Shown one piece after another: positions 9,158 to 19,612 of a stretch of DNA of 64,000 nt. A program made the position numbers and the translations under genes. The first letter of the stretch is position 1, and each line of letters opens with the position of its first letter. The notes under the pieces are model-generated. The model was not told the DNA's origin. It did no database searches and saw nothing but the letters and a program-made list of their open reading frames with translations. Source of the DNA: Parachryseolinea silvisoli (GTDB lineage: Bacteria; Bacteroidota; Bacteroidia; Cytophagales; Cyclobacteriaceae); the NCBI RefSeq assembly GCF_021190955.1, contig NZ_JAIOAO010000003.1:1178001-1242000 (forward strand), given 5' to 3'.

Positions 9158-10171
9158 ATGGAAATTGGAATAGACAGCTTTGCCGCTACCATCGGAAGCA
9201 ATCAAAGTAACATGGATTCGATGGCGCAGCTGCTGCAACGTATCGAGACGGCCGACCGGGTCGGGCTCGATGTCTTTGGCATCGGCGAACATCACCGTCG
9301 CGAATTTCTCGACTCGGCACCGGCCGTCATCCTGGCCGCCGCCGCTGCCCGCACAAAAAATATCAAATTAACCAGTGCCGTAACCGTGCTCAGCGCGGCC
9401 GATCCGGTGCGCGTATTTCAGGAATTTGCCACCCTCGACCTCATTTCGCAGGGACGGGCAGAATTGGTGGTGGGCCGGGGATCCTTCACGGACTCATTTC
9501 CGCTGTTCGGCTTCAAGCTACAAGATTACGACGACCTCTTTGCCGAAAAACTGGACCTGCTCTTAAAGATCCGTGACCAGGAGGTTATTACATGGTCGGG
9601 CCGTTTCCGGCCGGCATTAAAAGAACAGGCTATTTATCCACGGCCCGTACAATCGCCGATACCGGTATGGCTGGGCGTAGGAGGGACGCCGGCATCGTTC
9701 GCCCGTGCCGGCACATTAGGGCTACCGTTGATGGTCGCCATCATCGGTGGCGAGACACACCGCTTCCGTCCCCTGATCGACCTGTATCGCGAGGCAGGCG
9801 CCAAAGCCGGTCATGCTCCGGAGAAACTAAAGGTCGGCCTGCATTCGCTGGGCTTCGTGGCCGCGACCACGCAGGAGGCACACGACGAATTTTTCCCAGG
9901 CTATGCCACGACCTTTACGAAGATCGGTCGCGAGCGTGGTTGGCCGCCCGTAACCCGCCCGCACTTTGATGCCCAGGTCGGGCCGCGCGGCGCCCTGGTG
10001 ATCGGCAGCCCGGAAGAAGTAGCGGAGAAAATCCTGCGCCACAGTGAAGCCCTGGGCGGGGTCAGTCGCTTTACCTTCCAGATGGACAACGCGCATTTGC
10101 AGCAGGAAAAACTGCTGCATTCGATTGAGCTGATCGGAACGAAGGTAATCCCGCTGGTAGCCAAAGGCTGA
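9158..10171 (+). CDS. Luciferase-like (LLM class) flavin-dependent oxidoreductase
   Basis: A 337-residue protein with the bacterial luciferase-like TIM-barrel pattern. GIGEHHRREFLDSAPAVILA near residue 42 is the classic EHH motif. TKNIKLTSAVTVLSAADPVRV and GRAELVVGRGSF follow, then IPVWLGVGGTP in the C-terminal half. Family members use reduced FMN or F420 to oxygenate or reduce organic substrates in the cytosol, and the substrate here is unknown. The start is fixed by the AAGGAGG site. The gene is followed by a hairpin terminator at 10243-10275 and is convergent with the kinase at 10299. Confidence 0.9.
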   Translation: MEIGIDSFAATIGSNQSNMDSMAQLLQRIETADRVGLDVFGIGEHHRREFLDSAPAVILAAAAARTKNIKLTSAVTVLSAADPVRVFQEFATLDLISQGRAELVVGRGSFTDSFPLFGFKLQDYDDLFAEKLDLLLKIRDQEVITWSGRFRPALKEQAIYPRPVQSPIPVWLGVGGTPASFARAGTLGLPLMVAIIGGETHRFRPLIDLYREAGAKAGHAPEKLKVGLHSLGFVAATTQEAHDEFFPGYATTFTKIGRERGWPPVTRPHFDAQVGPRGALVIGSPEEVAEKILRHSEALGGVSRFTFQMDNAHLQQEKLLHSIELIGTKVIPLVAKG

Positions 10172-10242
10172 AGCTCGGGAATCGCCTTACTGTTCTTTTA
10201 ATGGTCATTGGAGGTGGTCTGCAGTAGGAAACTACTATATAG

Positions 10243-10275
10243 AAAAAGCCCAACCGTAAACCGGTCGGGCTTTTT
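10243..10275. terminator. Bidirectional rho-independent terminator
   Basis: A 14-bp stem with one A-C mismatch: AAAAAGCCCAACCG (10243-10256), a 5-nt loop, then CGGTCGGGCTTTTT (10262-10275). A-runs and T-runs flank the GC core, so it can act on both strands. It sits between the convergent genes ending at 10171 and 10299. Confidence 0.85.
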
Positions 10276-10298
10276 CATCTATTGATGAGTTGTGATAA

Positions 10299-11570
10299 CT
10301 ATACGTGATTGGACCCCGCGCGCGTCTGATCCACCAATTCCCCCTGTTGTATCGGCAGCGAGATCGTAAATGTAGACCCTTCACCCGCTGTACTCAACGC
10401 CGAGATAAAACCCTTGTGGTGCTCCACAATCTTCTTACACAGCGCGAGCCCAATACCCGTTCCCTTAAACTCACTGTTGTGATGCAGCCGCTTAAACATA
10501 CCGAAGATCTCCTCGGCATACTTCTGATCAAAGCCCAGCCCATTATCTTTGATAGAGATACGGAGGTATTCCTTCCCATTCACCGGCAACACTTCCGTAT
10601 TCGGAAAGATGGTAGTGATCTGAATAGTCGGTCGCAATTCCTTCTTACGATACTTGAGCGCATTGGTGATGAGATTGTGAAACAACAACTTGATCAGCCC
10701 CGCGTTTACACGGTATACCGGCAGGTTTTCGATGACGATGTCTGCCTCCTTAATATCAAACTCATCATCCATCTCCGATAGCACTTCATTAAGCAGCACC
10801 GAGAGATCCGTGGAAATAAACTCCCCGGCGTCGTCGGAAATACGGGAGAAGGTGAGGATGTCCCGAATCAACGTCTGCATACGTTCAGCCGACCGTTGAA
10901 TACGGTTAAAGTCGTCAATACCGCTATCATCCAGCATGTCCTTATAACGAATGAAGAGCTTGTTACAGAACAAGCGAATCTTGCGCAGCGGCTCCTGCAG
11001 GTCGTGCGACGCCATAAAGGCAAACCGGTCCAGCTCTTTGTTGACGGCCTCCAGGCGCTCGATATTTTCCAACAACTGGCTGTTGAGCTGGCGCACGCGC
11101 TCTTCCGACGCTATGCGTTCTTTGATTTCCAGTTGCAGGCTTTGGTTGATCGAGATCAGCTTTTGCTCCTGGATCTTCAGTTGGTGGTTCTTACGGTAAA
11201 GGTCCACCAGCACGGATACTTTGGCCCGCAACACATCAGCATTGATGGGCTTAAAGATATAATCCACCGCGCCGGCCTGATAGCCGCGAAACATGTTCTC
11301 GTCTCCGAAGTTGTTGGCCGTGATGAATATGATCGGAATGTGCTTGAGCTTGTCGCGCTCGTAGATCAACGAGGCGGTCTCAAAGCCATTCAGGTTCGGC
11401 ATCTTCACGTCCATGAGGATCATGGCGAAGTCGTACTCGGTTAGCAGAATCTTCAGTGCCTGCCGTCCCGACTGGGCTTTCACGAACTGGTAGCCACTGG
11501 GTTCCAGAATGGTCTCGATAGAAAGGAGGTTATCCTCGCGGTCATCCACTAATAAAATCTTAGGTCGCAT
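10299..11570 (-). CDS. Response receiver-histidine kinase hybrid (REC-HisKA-HATPase)
   Basis: A 423-residue cytosolic protein. An N-terminal receiver domain (about 1-120) has the phosphoacceptor D54 in ILMDVKMP and the conserved lysine in FKPIN. A coiled coil (about 125-180) follows, then a HisKA dimerisation domain with H189 in SHDLQEP, and a HATPase domain (about 290-410) with IKDNGLGFD and GTGIGLALCKKIV. There is no membrane segment, so it probably takes input through its receiver from another kinase. It lies 12 bp downstream of the giant HAMP-repeat kinase on the same strand, which is its likely partner and operon mate. The order REC then kinase is reversed compared with classical hybrids. 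Confidence 0.93.
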   Translation of the reverse strand: MRPKILLVDDREDNLLSIETILEPSGYQFVKAQSGRQALKILLTEYDFAMILMDVKMPNLNGFETASLIYERDKLKHIPIIFITANNFGDENMFRGYQAGAVDYIFKPINADVLRAKVSVLVDLYRKNHQLKIQEQKLISINQSLQLEIKERIASEERVRQLNSQLLENIERLEAVNKELDRFAFMASHDLQEPLRKIRLFCNKLFIRYKDMLDDSGIDDFNRIQRSAERMQTLIRDILTFSRISDDAGEFISTDLSVLLNEVLSEMDDEFDIKEADIVIENLPVYRVNAGLIKLLFHNLITNALKYRKKELRPTIQITTIFPNTEVLPVNGKEYLRISIKDNGLGFDQKYAEEIFGMFKRLHHNSEFKGTGIGLALCKKIVEHHKGFISALSTAGEGSTFTISLPIQQGELVDQTRAGSNHV

Positions 11571-11582
11571 CCAAAAAACAGT

Positions 11583-14500
11583 TTATTTACAGAACCAGAA
11601 GCGCATCAGCGACAACAGTTGATCTATTTTAACAGGTTTAGTGATATAATCCGAAGCACCGGCTTCAATGCATTTCTGGCGGTCGCCCTTCATGGCCTTT
11701 GCCGTCACGGCAATGATCGGCAACAAGCTGTTCTTATGCTCACGGCGGATCTTCTGCGTCGTTTCATACCCGTCCATCTCGGGCATCATGATATCCATCA
11801 ATACCATATCGATCTTCGGATCGTCGTTCAGGATCTGAATAGCATCCCGTCCGCTTTCTGCGGTAATGACGTTGATATTATACCGCTCAAACACCGTCGT
11901 TAATGCAAACAGGTTTCGCACGTCGTCATCCACCACCAGGATGTTCTTACCACTCAGGATATCCTCCTTGCTACGAATCGTCTCGATAATGCGACGCTTC
12001 TGCTGCGAGAGATCCTTATGATTGATGTGCAGGTGGGAGATTGTCTCTTCCAGCAGCTGTTCAATAGAGTTTGCATTTTTGAGGATCACCGCGCTCGAAC
12101 TCTGGCCGAGGTGCGCCAGCTCGCCCTTGTCAAAGTCACGTGCCGAATATACAATCACCGGCGTAAGCTTCTTCTTGAGCAAGCTCACCTTGGTCACCAG
12201 GTCCGATCCCGAAATATCGGGCAGGGTGTAATCGAGGATAATACAATCCGGATCTTCCACCTCCAAATAATCGAAGGCCTCTTTACCCGTGGAGACAATC
12301 GATATCGACACATGCGTATCTTCCATCACCTTGGCGATCTGCGACGAGTCAATCTCGTTGTCTTCCACGATCAGTACCGTACGCGAAGGACGCTGGTTGT
12401 AGGAGAGGACATCGCGGAACAGCTCGTCTAACGCCGCGTTGTCGATCGGCTTCAGCAGGAAGTCGCGGGCACCCCGGCGTATCGCCAGCGCGCGGTTCTC
12501 TTCACCCGAGATCACATAGATCGGAATGTGGCGATAGTTGAGGTCGTTGCGCAGCAGGTCGAGCACTTTCCAGCCGCTCGTCGACGGCAACTTCACATCC
12601 AGCGTGATCGCGACAGGAGCGAAGCGGTTGATGAACTCGAACACTTCCACATAGGTCGAAGCAATAACCACTTTCAGTCCATGGGAGTGTGCTTTCTCCA
12701 AAATGATCTTACCAAAGCGATAATCATCTTCGACAACAACGATCACCTTGTCGGTAGCCGATATATTGGTGCGGTCGTCGCCTGCGTCGTTCGTCAGCTC
12801 GTTCACAATCTCCAGGCCCCGGGCCTCGACGCCGTCCTTCGTTACGCGCAGCGTGTTCAGGAGTGAGTCGATCGCGCCCGTATCGTCGGTCAGCTGCAGT
12901 TGATCGATGGCTTTGATGCTCTCCGGCTTCTCGCGCGGAATGGCATTCGACACAGCATTCACCGGCAGGTACAGCGTAAACGTGCTGCCCCGGCCCGGCT
13001 CGCTCTCGAGCTCAATCGTACCGCCCAGCAGTTCCGCCAAACCGCGGCTGATGGAGAGGCCGAGGCCCGTGCCTCCATACTTCCGGCTGGTCGAACCTTC
13101 CGCCTGCTGGAAGGCTTCAAAGATGATAAGTTGTTTCTCTTGCGGGATACCAATCCCTGTATCGGTAATGGAGAAGCCGATCACTCTGCGTGCGGCCTCC
13201 AGTCCCGGGTTGCCGGTCTTCCACGTTTTCTTCGCTTCGAAGATGTTCAGGCTTACTTCGCCCTTCTCTGTAAACTTGAAAGCGTTCGACAACAGGTTCT
13301 TGAGGATCTGGTTGAGACGCTGAATATCGGTGTCCATAGACGCCGGCAGCGAAGCTTCCGTTTCGATCCGGAACTTGAGATTGCGGGCCTCCGAGATCGG
13401 CTTGAACGTAGTCTCCACAAACGACGCGATCTCCGAAATGGACACCAGTGAAATGTTGGTCGAGATAAAACCCGACTCGATCTTCGACAGGTCGAGGATG
13501 TCGTTGATCAGCTGGATCAAGTCGTCACCACACGAGTGGATCGTCTTGGCATACCGGATTTGCTTGTCGTTGAGGTTACCTTCCGCATTCTCATACAGCT
13601 GTTGCGCGAGAATGAGCAAGCTGTTGAGTGGCGTACGCAACTCGTGCGACATGTTCGCCAGGAACTCCGATTTATACTTCGAGGTAAGGGTCAGCTGCTC
13701 GGCTTTTTCTTCGAGCGAACGACGCGCTTCTTCCACCTCGTTGTTCTTGGCTTCCACTTCATCCTTCTGCTTCACCAGCAGCAGCGCCTTGTCTTGCAGC
13801 TCATCGTTGGTACGACGCAACTCTTCTTGCTGGCTCTTGAGCTCGCCCGCCAGCGACTGCGACTGCGACAGCAGCTCCTCTGTACGGGTGTTGGCCTCGA
13901 TCGTGTTCAACACTATACCGATACTTTCTGTCACCTGGTTGAGGAAGTCAAGGTGAGTCTCGCTAAAGATCTCGAGCGACGCAAGCTCGATTACGGCCTT
14001 CACGTCGTTCTCAAACAACACCGGCAGTATGATCAGGTTCGCCGGACGGATCTTGCCGAGTGCCGAGTTGATCTTGATATACCCCTGCGGCACATTGGTT
14101 AGCAAGATGCGTTCTTTCTCCAGCGCGCATTGCCCCACCAGTCCTTCGCCAATGGAAAACTCGCGTGGTATATTCTTCTCTTCTTTATACGCGTATGCTG
14201 CAAACAACTGCAGGCTGACGTGCGACGTCTCTTCATTGTGCTTGAGGATATAAAACGCACCATAGTGCGCCTTGACCACCTGGGCAAGCTCGGACAGAAT
14301 GCGCCGGCTTACGGTATCGAGGTCACGTTGCCCCTGAAGCATTTGCGTAAACTTCGCAAAGTTCGACTTCAGCCAGTCTTGCTCCTGGTTCCGCAGCGTC
14401 GTCGCGCGCAGGTTGGAGATCATCTGGTTGATCGTATCTTTCAAGGCTTCCACCTCACCCTGCGCTTCTACGCGAATCGTACGGGTAAGGTCACCCTTCG

Positions 14501-17500
14501 TTACCGCCGACGCCACCTCCGAGATCGCACGCACCTGCGTGGTCAGATTCTGCGCCAGCTGGTTCACGTTCTCCGTCAGGTTCTTCCAGATACCCGAAGC
14601 ACCCGGCACGTTCGCCTGGCCCCCGAGTCGCCCATCGACACCTACTTCGCGCGCCACGTTTGTTACCTGGTCGGCAAACACCGCCAGCGTCTCGATCATC
14701 TCGTTGATCGTATCCGTCAGCTGCGCCACTTCGCCTTTCGCGTTGATCGACAGCTTTTGGCGCAGGTTACCTGTCGCCACCGACGTCACAACCTTTGCAA
14801 TGCCGCGTACCTGGCTGGTCAGGTTAGAGGCCATCATGTTTACGGAGTCCGTCAAATCTTTCCACGTACCGGCTACACCCCGTACCTCGGCCTGGCCCCC
14901 GAGCTTACCTTCCGTACCCACTTCCCGTGCCACACGCGTTACTTCGAAGGCGAAGGAGTTAAGCTGCTCCACCATCGTGTTAATTGTATTCTTTAAGTCC
15001 AGGATCTCGCCCTTCACGTCGATGGCCACCGTTTTCGAAAGGTCACCAGACGCCACCGCCTTCGTCACCTGGGCAATGTTCCGTACCTGCGCCGTGAGGT
15101 TACCCGTCATCTGGTTCACCGAGTCCGTCAAGTCCTTCCACGTACCGGCTACACCGGGCACGAAGGCCTGACCCCCGAGTTTACCGTCCGTACCCACTTC
15201 CCGCGCCACACGCGTTACCTCCGACGCAAACGCGCGCAACTGATCCACCATGGTGTTGAGGGTCTCCTTCAGCTGGAGAATTTCTCCGCGCACGTCCACC
15301 GTGATCTTCTTCGACATATCGCCGTTCGCTACGGCAATCGCCACCTCGGCAATGTTCCGCACCTGGCCCGTCAGGTTGGACGCCATCTGGTTTACCGAGT
15401 CCGTCAAATCTTTCCAGGTTCCACCTACGCCGGGCACGTTCGCCTGGCCACCGAGCTTACCGTCGGTACCCACTTCGCGTGCCACACGCGTTACTTCCGA
15501 CGCAAAGCCCCGCAGCTGGTCCACCATCGTGTTGATCGTATTCTTCAGCTCCAGGATCTCACCCTTCACGTCCACGTCGATCTTACGCGACAAGTCTCCG
15601 TTCGCCACCGCCGTTGTTACTTCGGCGATGTTCCGCACCTGGCTCGTCAGGTTCGACGCCATCAGGTTTACGGAGCTTGTCAAATCTTTCCATGTACCAC
15701 CCACACCCTGTACGTCGGCCTGGCCGCCAAGCTTACCTTCCGAACCTACCTCCAGCGCCACACGCGTTACTTCCGACGCAAAGCCCCGCAGCTGATCCAC
15801 CATCGTATTGATCGTGTTCTTCAACTCGAGGATCTCACCCTTTACATCCACCGTGATCTTCCACGACAAGTCTCCCTTCGCCACGGCCGTTGTTACTTCG
15901 GCAATGTTCCGCACCTGACCCGTGAGGTTCGACGCCATCTGGTTTACCGAGTCGGTCAGATCTTTCCATACACCACCGACACCTTCCACCGTCGCCTGGC
16001 CGCCGAGCTTACCTTCCGAGCCCACTTCCCGCGCCACGCGCGTTACTTCCGAGCCGAACGAGTTCAGCTGATCCACCATCGTATTGATCGTATTCTTCAG
16101 CTCGAGAATCTCGCCCTTCACGTCCACCGTGATCTTACGCGACAAGTCTCCGTTCGCCACGGCCGTTGTTACTTCCGCAATATTCCGCACCTGGCTGGTA
16201 AGGTTACCCGCCATTTTATTTACAGAGTCTGTTAAATCTTTCCACGTACCGCCTACACCGGGCACGTCCGCCTGGCCACCAAGCATACCTTCCGAGCCCA
16301 CTTCCCGCGCCACACGTGTTACTTCCGAGGCAAACGAGTTGAGCTGATCCACCATCGTGTTGATCGTATCTTTCAATTCGAGGATTTCACCCTTCACATC
16401 CACCGTGATCTTACGCGACAAGTCGCCCTTCGCCACAGCCGTTGTTACCTGCGCAATGTTCCGCACCTGGCCCGTCAGGTTCGACGCCATCTGGTTTACG
16501 GAGTCCGTCAAATCTTTCCATACACCACCGACACCTTCCACCGTCGCCTGGCCACCGAGCTTCCCTTCGGAACCTACTTCCCGCGCCACGCGCGTTACTT
16601 CAGAACCAAAGGAGTTGAGCTGATCCACCATGGTGTTGATCGTATCTTTCAGCTCGCGGATCTCACCCCGCACATCCACCGTGATCTTACGCGACAAGTC
16701 TCCCTTCGCCACGGCCGTTGTCACCTGCGCAATGTTCCGCACCTGGCCCGTGAGGTTCGACGCCATCTGGTTTACCGAGTCGGTCAAATCTTTCCATACA
16801 CCACCAACACCTTTCACCGTCGCCTGCCCACCGAGCTTACCTTCCGAGCCCACTTCCAGCGCCACACGCGTTACTTCTGAAGAGAAGGAGTTCAGCTGAT
16901 CCACCATCGTGTTGATGGTATTCTTCAGCTCCAGAATTTCGCCTTTCACGTCCACCGTGATCTGGCGCGAAAGGTCGCCCTTCGCCACGGCCGTTGTTAC
17001 TTCCGCGATATTACGTACCTGCCCCGTGAGGTTCGAGGCCATCTGGTTTACGGAGTCAGTCAAATCTTTCCACGTGCCGGCGACACCTTTTACCTGCGCC
17101 TGGCCACCGAGCTTACCCTCCGTACCCACTTCGAGCGCCACCCGCGTTACTTCCGACGAGAAGGAGTTCAGCTGATCCACCATCGTGTTGATCGTATTCT
17201 TCAGCTCGAGGATTTCACCCTTCACATCCACCGTAATTTTCTTCGAAAGGTCACCCTTTGCCACAGCCGTTGTTACTTCGGCGATGTTCCGCACCTGGGC
17301 CGTTAGGTTACTACCCATCTGGTTTACCGAATCGGTGAGATCTTTCCACACACCGGCCACGCCTTTTACTTTTGCCTGGCCACCAAGCTTCCCTTCCGAT
17401 CCCACTTCCCGCGCCACGCGCGTTACTTCCATAGAGAACAGGTTCAGCTGTTTCACCATGTCATTTACCTCGCGGGCAATACGCGCAAACTCACCTTGCA

Positions 17501-18023
17501 ACGTGTAGCCCCCAATCTCCAGTGGCATCTCTTGCGAAAGATTACCCTTCGCCACCGAGCTGATCACGTGCGCGATCTCGATCGTCGGGTGTACCAGATC
17601 GGAGATCAGCGCGTTCAACGAAGAAACGCCCTTCGCCCATGAGCCTTGCGCGCTTGGTACCTCAATGCGTTGTGTCAGCTTACCCTGCTTACCGATGGTA
17701 TTACCGGCGCGGGTAAACTCCTGCATCATCTTCTCGTTTAACGCTATAATTTCATTAAGGGTATCACAGACCTTACCCGGCAGCCCTACCTTATCAAAAG
17801 GCATCCGAACAGAAAAGTTACCGTTGCGCATCTCGGTTAAGACACGCAACAACTCACGGTTGTCAAGCATATCGTCAGCGCTACCCGCCACAGTCGTTGC
17901 GTTCGGAGTAGTGACATCAGGCATGGGTGGGTTCTTCGACTTCCTGGCCGGGATCTTAGTCTTAGGGCGTGCGAGGGTAACGGCTTCGGTGGAAGCTTTG
18001 GCAGTACGAATCTTTTTAGCCAT
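11583..18023 (-). CDS. Giant cytosolic hybrid histidine kinase with HAMP-repeat array, GAF, and three receivers
   Basis: A 2146-residue protein with no membrane segment. After a basic, low-complexity N-terminus (about 1-50) and two diverged HAMP-like units, residues 221-1205 hold eleven 92-residue units. Each contains WKDLT (WKNLT in the last) and a HAMP-type GDLS-x-KI-x-VDVKGEI core. Then come a GAF domain (about 1233-1380), a long coiled coil (about 1380-1450) and HisKA with H1460 in MSHELRTP. The HATPase domain (about 1560-1680; [18 protein letters not shown]) precedes three receivers with D1809, D1931 and D2077 as phosphoacceptors. The layout resembles fungal group III kinases (Nik1/Os-1, known in osmotic and fungicide response), which have five or six such units, but with a much longer array. 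It lacks an HPt domain, so transfer to another protein is needed; the downstream receiver-kinase is a candidate. Confidence 0.95.
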   Translation of the reverse strand: MAKKIRTAKASTEAVTLARPKTKIPARKSKNPPMPDVTTPNATTVAGSADDMLDNRELLRVLTEMRNGNFSVRMPFDKVGLPGKVCDTLNEIIALNEKMMQEFTRAGNTIGKQGKLTQRIEVPSAQGSWAKGVSSLNALISDLVHPTIEIAHVISSVAKGNLSQEMPLEIGGYTLQGEFARIAREVNDMVKQLNLFSMEVTRVAREVGSEGKLGGQAKVKGVAGVWKDLTDSVNQMGSNLTAQVRNIAEVTTAVAKGDLSKKITVDVKGEILELKNTINTMVDQLNSFSSEVTRVALEVGTEGKLGGQAQVKGVAGTWKDLTDSVNQMASNLTGQVRNIAEVTTAVAKGDLSRQITVDVKGEILELKNTINTMVDQLNSFSSEVTRVALEVGSEGKLGGQATVKGVGGVWKDLTDSVNQMASNLTGQVRNIAQVTTAVAKGDLSRKITVDVRGEIRELKDTINTMVDQLNSFGSEVTRVAREVGSEGKLGGQATVEGVGGVWKDLTDSVNQMASNLTGQVRNIAQVTTAVAKGDLSRKITVDVKGEILELKDTINTMVDQLNSFASEVTRVAREVGSEGMLGGQADVPGVGGTWKDLTDSVNKMAGNLTSQVRNIAEVTTAVANGDLSRKITVDVKGEILELKNTINTMVDQLNSFGSEVTRVAREVGSEGKLGGQATVEGVGGVWKDLTDSVNQMASNLTGQVRNIAEVTTAVAKGDLSWKITVDVKGEILELKNTINTMVDQLRGFASEVTRVALEVGSEGKLGGQADVQGVGGTWKDLTSSVNLMASNLTSQVRNIAEVTTAVANGDLSRKIDVDVKGEILELKNTINTMVDQLRGFASEVTRVAREVGTDGKLGGQANVPGVGGTWKDLTDSVNQMASNLTGQVRNIAEVAIAVANGDMSKKITVDVRGEILQLKETLNTMVDQLRAFASEVTRVAREVGTDGKLGGQAFVPGVAGTWKDLTDSVNQMTGNLTAQVRNIAQVTKAVASGDLSKTVAIDVKGEILDLKNTINTMVEQLNSFAFEVTRVAREVGTEGKLGGQAEVRGVAGTWKDLTDSVNMMASNLTSQVRGIAKVVTSVATGNLRQKLSINAKGEVAQLTDTINEMIETLAVFADQVTNVAREVGVDGRLGGQANVPGASGIWKNLTENVNQLAQNLTTQVRAISEVASAVTKGDLTRTIRVEAQGEVEALKDTINQMISNLRATTLRNQEQDWLKSNFAKFTQMLQGQRDLDTVSRRILSELAQVVKAHYGAFYILKHNEETSHVSLQLFAAYAYKEEKNIPREFSIGEGLVGQCALEKERILLTNVPQGYIKINSALGKIRPANLIILPVLFENDVKAVIELASLEIFSETHLDFLNQVTESIGIVLNTIEANTRTEELLSQSQSLAGELKSQQEELRRTNDELQDKALLLVKQKDEVEAKNNEVEEARRSLEEKAEQLTLTSKYKSEFLANMSHELRTPLNSLLILAQQLYENAEGNLNDKQIRYAKTIHSCGDDLIQLINDILDLSKIESGFISTNISLVSISEIASFVETTFKPISEARNLKFRIETEASLPASMDTDIQRLNQILKNLLSNAFKFTEKGEVSLNIFEAKKTWKTGNPGLEAARRVIGFSITDTGIGIPQEKQLIIFEAFQQAEGSTSRKYGGTGLGLSISRGLAELLGGTIELESEPGRGSTFTLYLPVNAVSNAIPREKPESIKAIDQLQLTDDTGAIDSLLNTLRVTKDGVEARGLEIVNELTNDAGDDRTNISATDKVIVVVEDDYRFGKIILEKAHSHGLKVVIASTYVEVFEFINRFAPVAITLDVKLPSTSGWKVLDLLRNDLNYRHIPIYVISGEENRALAIRRGARDFLLKPIDNAALDELFRDVLSYNQRPSRTVLIVEDNEIDSSQIAKVMEDTHVSISIVSTGKEAFDYLEVEDPDCIILDYTLPDISGSDLVTKVSLLKKKLTPVIVYSARDFDKGELAHLGQSSSAVILKNANSIEQLLEETISHLHINHKDLSQQKRRIIETIRSKEDILSGKNILVVDDDVRNLFALTTVFERYNINVITAESGRDAIQILNDDPKIDMVLMDIMMPEMDGYETTQKIRREHKNSLLPIIAVTAKAMKGDRQKCIEAGASDYITKPVKIDQLLSLMRFWFCK
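14409..17363. repeat. In-gene tandem repeat, 276-bp period, eleven units
   Basis: The sequence encoding the tryptophan of WKDLT/WKNLT recurs on the forward strand near 17341, 17065, 16789, 16513, 16237, 15961, 15685, 15409, 15133, 14857 and 14581. Every interval is exactly 276 bp (92 codons), with no insertions or deletions. Units near the middle are most alike and the two at the 3' end of the gene are most diverged, a pattern consistent with expansion by unequal crossing-over. Confidence 0.9.
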
Positions 18024-18120
18024 GATTAGAGTTTATGTGTTCAAGGTAGCGAGAAGGTGGGATAAAATAATACAGCGAAAACCGGAAAAATGCCGTTAAA
18101 AACAAGATTTCTATAAATGG

Positions 18121-18149
18121 AAAAACCCTGAGGAAAATACTCCACAGGG
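18121..18149 (-). terminator. Rho-independent terminator of the DUF748-like gene
   Basis: On the minus strand the stem is CCCTG-T-GGA / TCC-T-CAGGG with a 6-nt loop, followed directly by TTTTT (18125-18121). It lies downstream of the gene ending at 18220 and upstream of the giant kinase start at 18023, so the kinase probably has its own promoter at 18024-18120. Confidence 0.75.
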
Positions 18150-18219
18150 CCGATATCCCGCACGAACAAGGTATATAATAAAAAACTATGCCAACCGTAT
18201 TAACGCCTGCATTAACCCG

Positions 18220-19491
18220 TTAAATATTGCTCCCATCACCTTTCTCTTGCTTTTTTGCCTCGCGCTTCTCCTCACGCTCCCGTTTCTTTTCATCACGTTT
18301 CTTTTTTCGCTCGGCCTTTTTCTCGTCCCTGGATTTGTCCTTCTTATCAGGCTTGTCTGAATCAAATGCTTTTGCCAGGAAGCCTTTTTTCTCTTCCTTT
18401 TCCGACGAATCCACCGATGCCAGATTAATCTCATAGTCGATCGAAGGCTGAATGGCCTGGATAAAGGCGTTTTGCAATACATTAATAATCGCTGACCAGG
18501 TATTGGTGCGCGGTTTTTTTAAGTTGCCCTGGAATTGGATCTTGGTCGCCACCTGGTCCTTGCGTTGATTCTCGAAGATCTCACCGACGCCGCCCGCGAC
18601 CGCCTCCCACATTTTGCGGAAGACATTATCATCGCGATCTTCTTTGCCCAATACGTCGAGGTCTTGAATCAACGGTTTTACATAGCCATTAAACTGTCCT
18701 TCTTTCGCGGCCACTTCGGTATAGAGTCCAAACCGCCCTTTGTTCACATCGATCTTCGCATACGCCTGAAAGAACTCGTTTAGTTTCACCAGATTGGTAT
18801 TCTTTACTTCGGCATTCATATCAAAGGTGGGATTGTCCGCCAGGGGATTAATCTTCATATTAAAATCCAGCGACCCTTCATATATATCGGCGCTGGCCTT
18901 GATAGTCGCAGGCAGTAAGGCGGCGGAGTCGTAGCTGTTACGCAGGTTCAGCGCCAGAATATTGGTGTTGGTCATCGCAATGTCCACCGGAGGGCTGGAG
19001 TGTTGATCTATGTAGCGAATACGCCCGTTGTTTACCTCAAAACGGTTCACCTGCAGCGGCATGAAGTCGTCCAACAGTTGCCGGAAATCCGTGGAGTCGT
19101 TCCGCACATCCGTAGGTTCCACCTTGTCTTTAGTAAATCGTATCACCGGATTCTCAAAAACCAGCTCGCCTACAACCGATCCATGCAGCAGCGCTTTCCA
19201 CTCAATGGATAAGTCGATAGCGGAGGCTGCGAAGAACTCCGTTTGCTTTTGGGTAACGGTATCTACCTGGTTGAGGTAAATACTATCCATCCGGTACGCT
19301 CCGCGGATCAGCGCCAGGTCAATGTCGGTAATATGACCATAATAGCCTTTCATATTGGCGAGCGTCTTGTTGGCATAGCGCAACACGACGTAGGGGAGAA
19401 TAAGCCGTACCACCACCAGCACGATCACAACCGCTAGCAGAATTTTCCAGATGCGGCGACTTTTTCCGGGAGGAACACGTTTCGTTTTCAT
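18220..19491 (-). CDS. AsmA/DUF748-like inner-membrane-anchored protein
   Basis: A 423-residue protein with a basic N-terminus (KTKRVPPGKSRR), one membrane segment at about 16-36 and a long beta-rich periplasmic region. Features such as MDSIYLNQVDT, SVVGELVFENPVIRF and VNRFEVNNGRIRYID are typical of AsmA/DUF748 proteins, which form extended grooves and are linked to lipid or envelope homeostasis. After about residue 365 the protein ends in a highly charged tail of Lys, Glu and Arg (KKDKSRDEKKAERKKKRDEK), which is not part of the domain and probably disordered. The tail is unusual for a periplasmic end. The gene is divergent from the kinase at 19613 and ends before a terminator at 18121-18149. 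Confidence 0.72.
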   Translation of the reverse strand: MKTKRVPPGKSRRIWKILLAVVIVLVVVRLILPYVVLRYANKTLANMKGYYGHITDIDLALIRGAYRMDSIYLNQVDTVTQKQTEFFAASAIDLSIEWKALLHGSVVGELVFENPVIRFTKDKVEPTDVRNDSTDFRQLLDDFMPLQVNRFEVNNGRIRYIDQHSSPPVDIAMTNTNILALNLRNSYDSAALLPATIKASADIYEGSLDFNMKINPLADNPTFDMNAEVKNTNLVKLNEFFQAYAKIDVNKGRFGLYTEVAAKEGQFNGYVKPLIQDLDVLGKEDRDDNVFRKMWEAVAGGVGEIFENQRKDQVATKIQFQGNLKKPRTNTWSAIINVLQNAFIQAIQPSIDYEINLASVDSSEKEEKKGFLAKAFDSDKPDKKDKSRDEKKAERKKKRDEKKREREEKREAKKQEKGDGSNI

Positions 19492-19612
19492 GATTTAATG
19501 AGAGTTGTCTGATACAGTAGAAAAAAAATGGTGCCCGTATACCATCGCCCGGGTTTTGCAATGGGTGGTTCCACGATATTGTTTATATTGATTAGGAATC
19601 CCCGGTTAGCCT

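Noticed and set aside
14409-17363. A CRISPR or intergenic satellite reading of the 276-bp repeats
   Set aside because: The repeats are in frame, have no spacers and encode HAMP-type units of a kinase.
12900-17508. Long open frames on the + strand opposite the giant kinase
   Set aside because: They are shadows created by the biased codon use and the 276-bp repeats; the minus-strand frame has clear domains over its full length.
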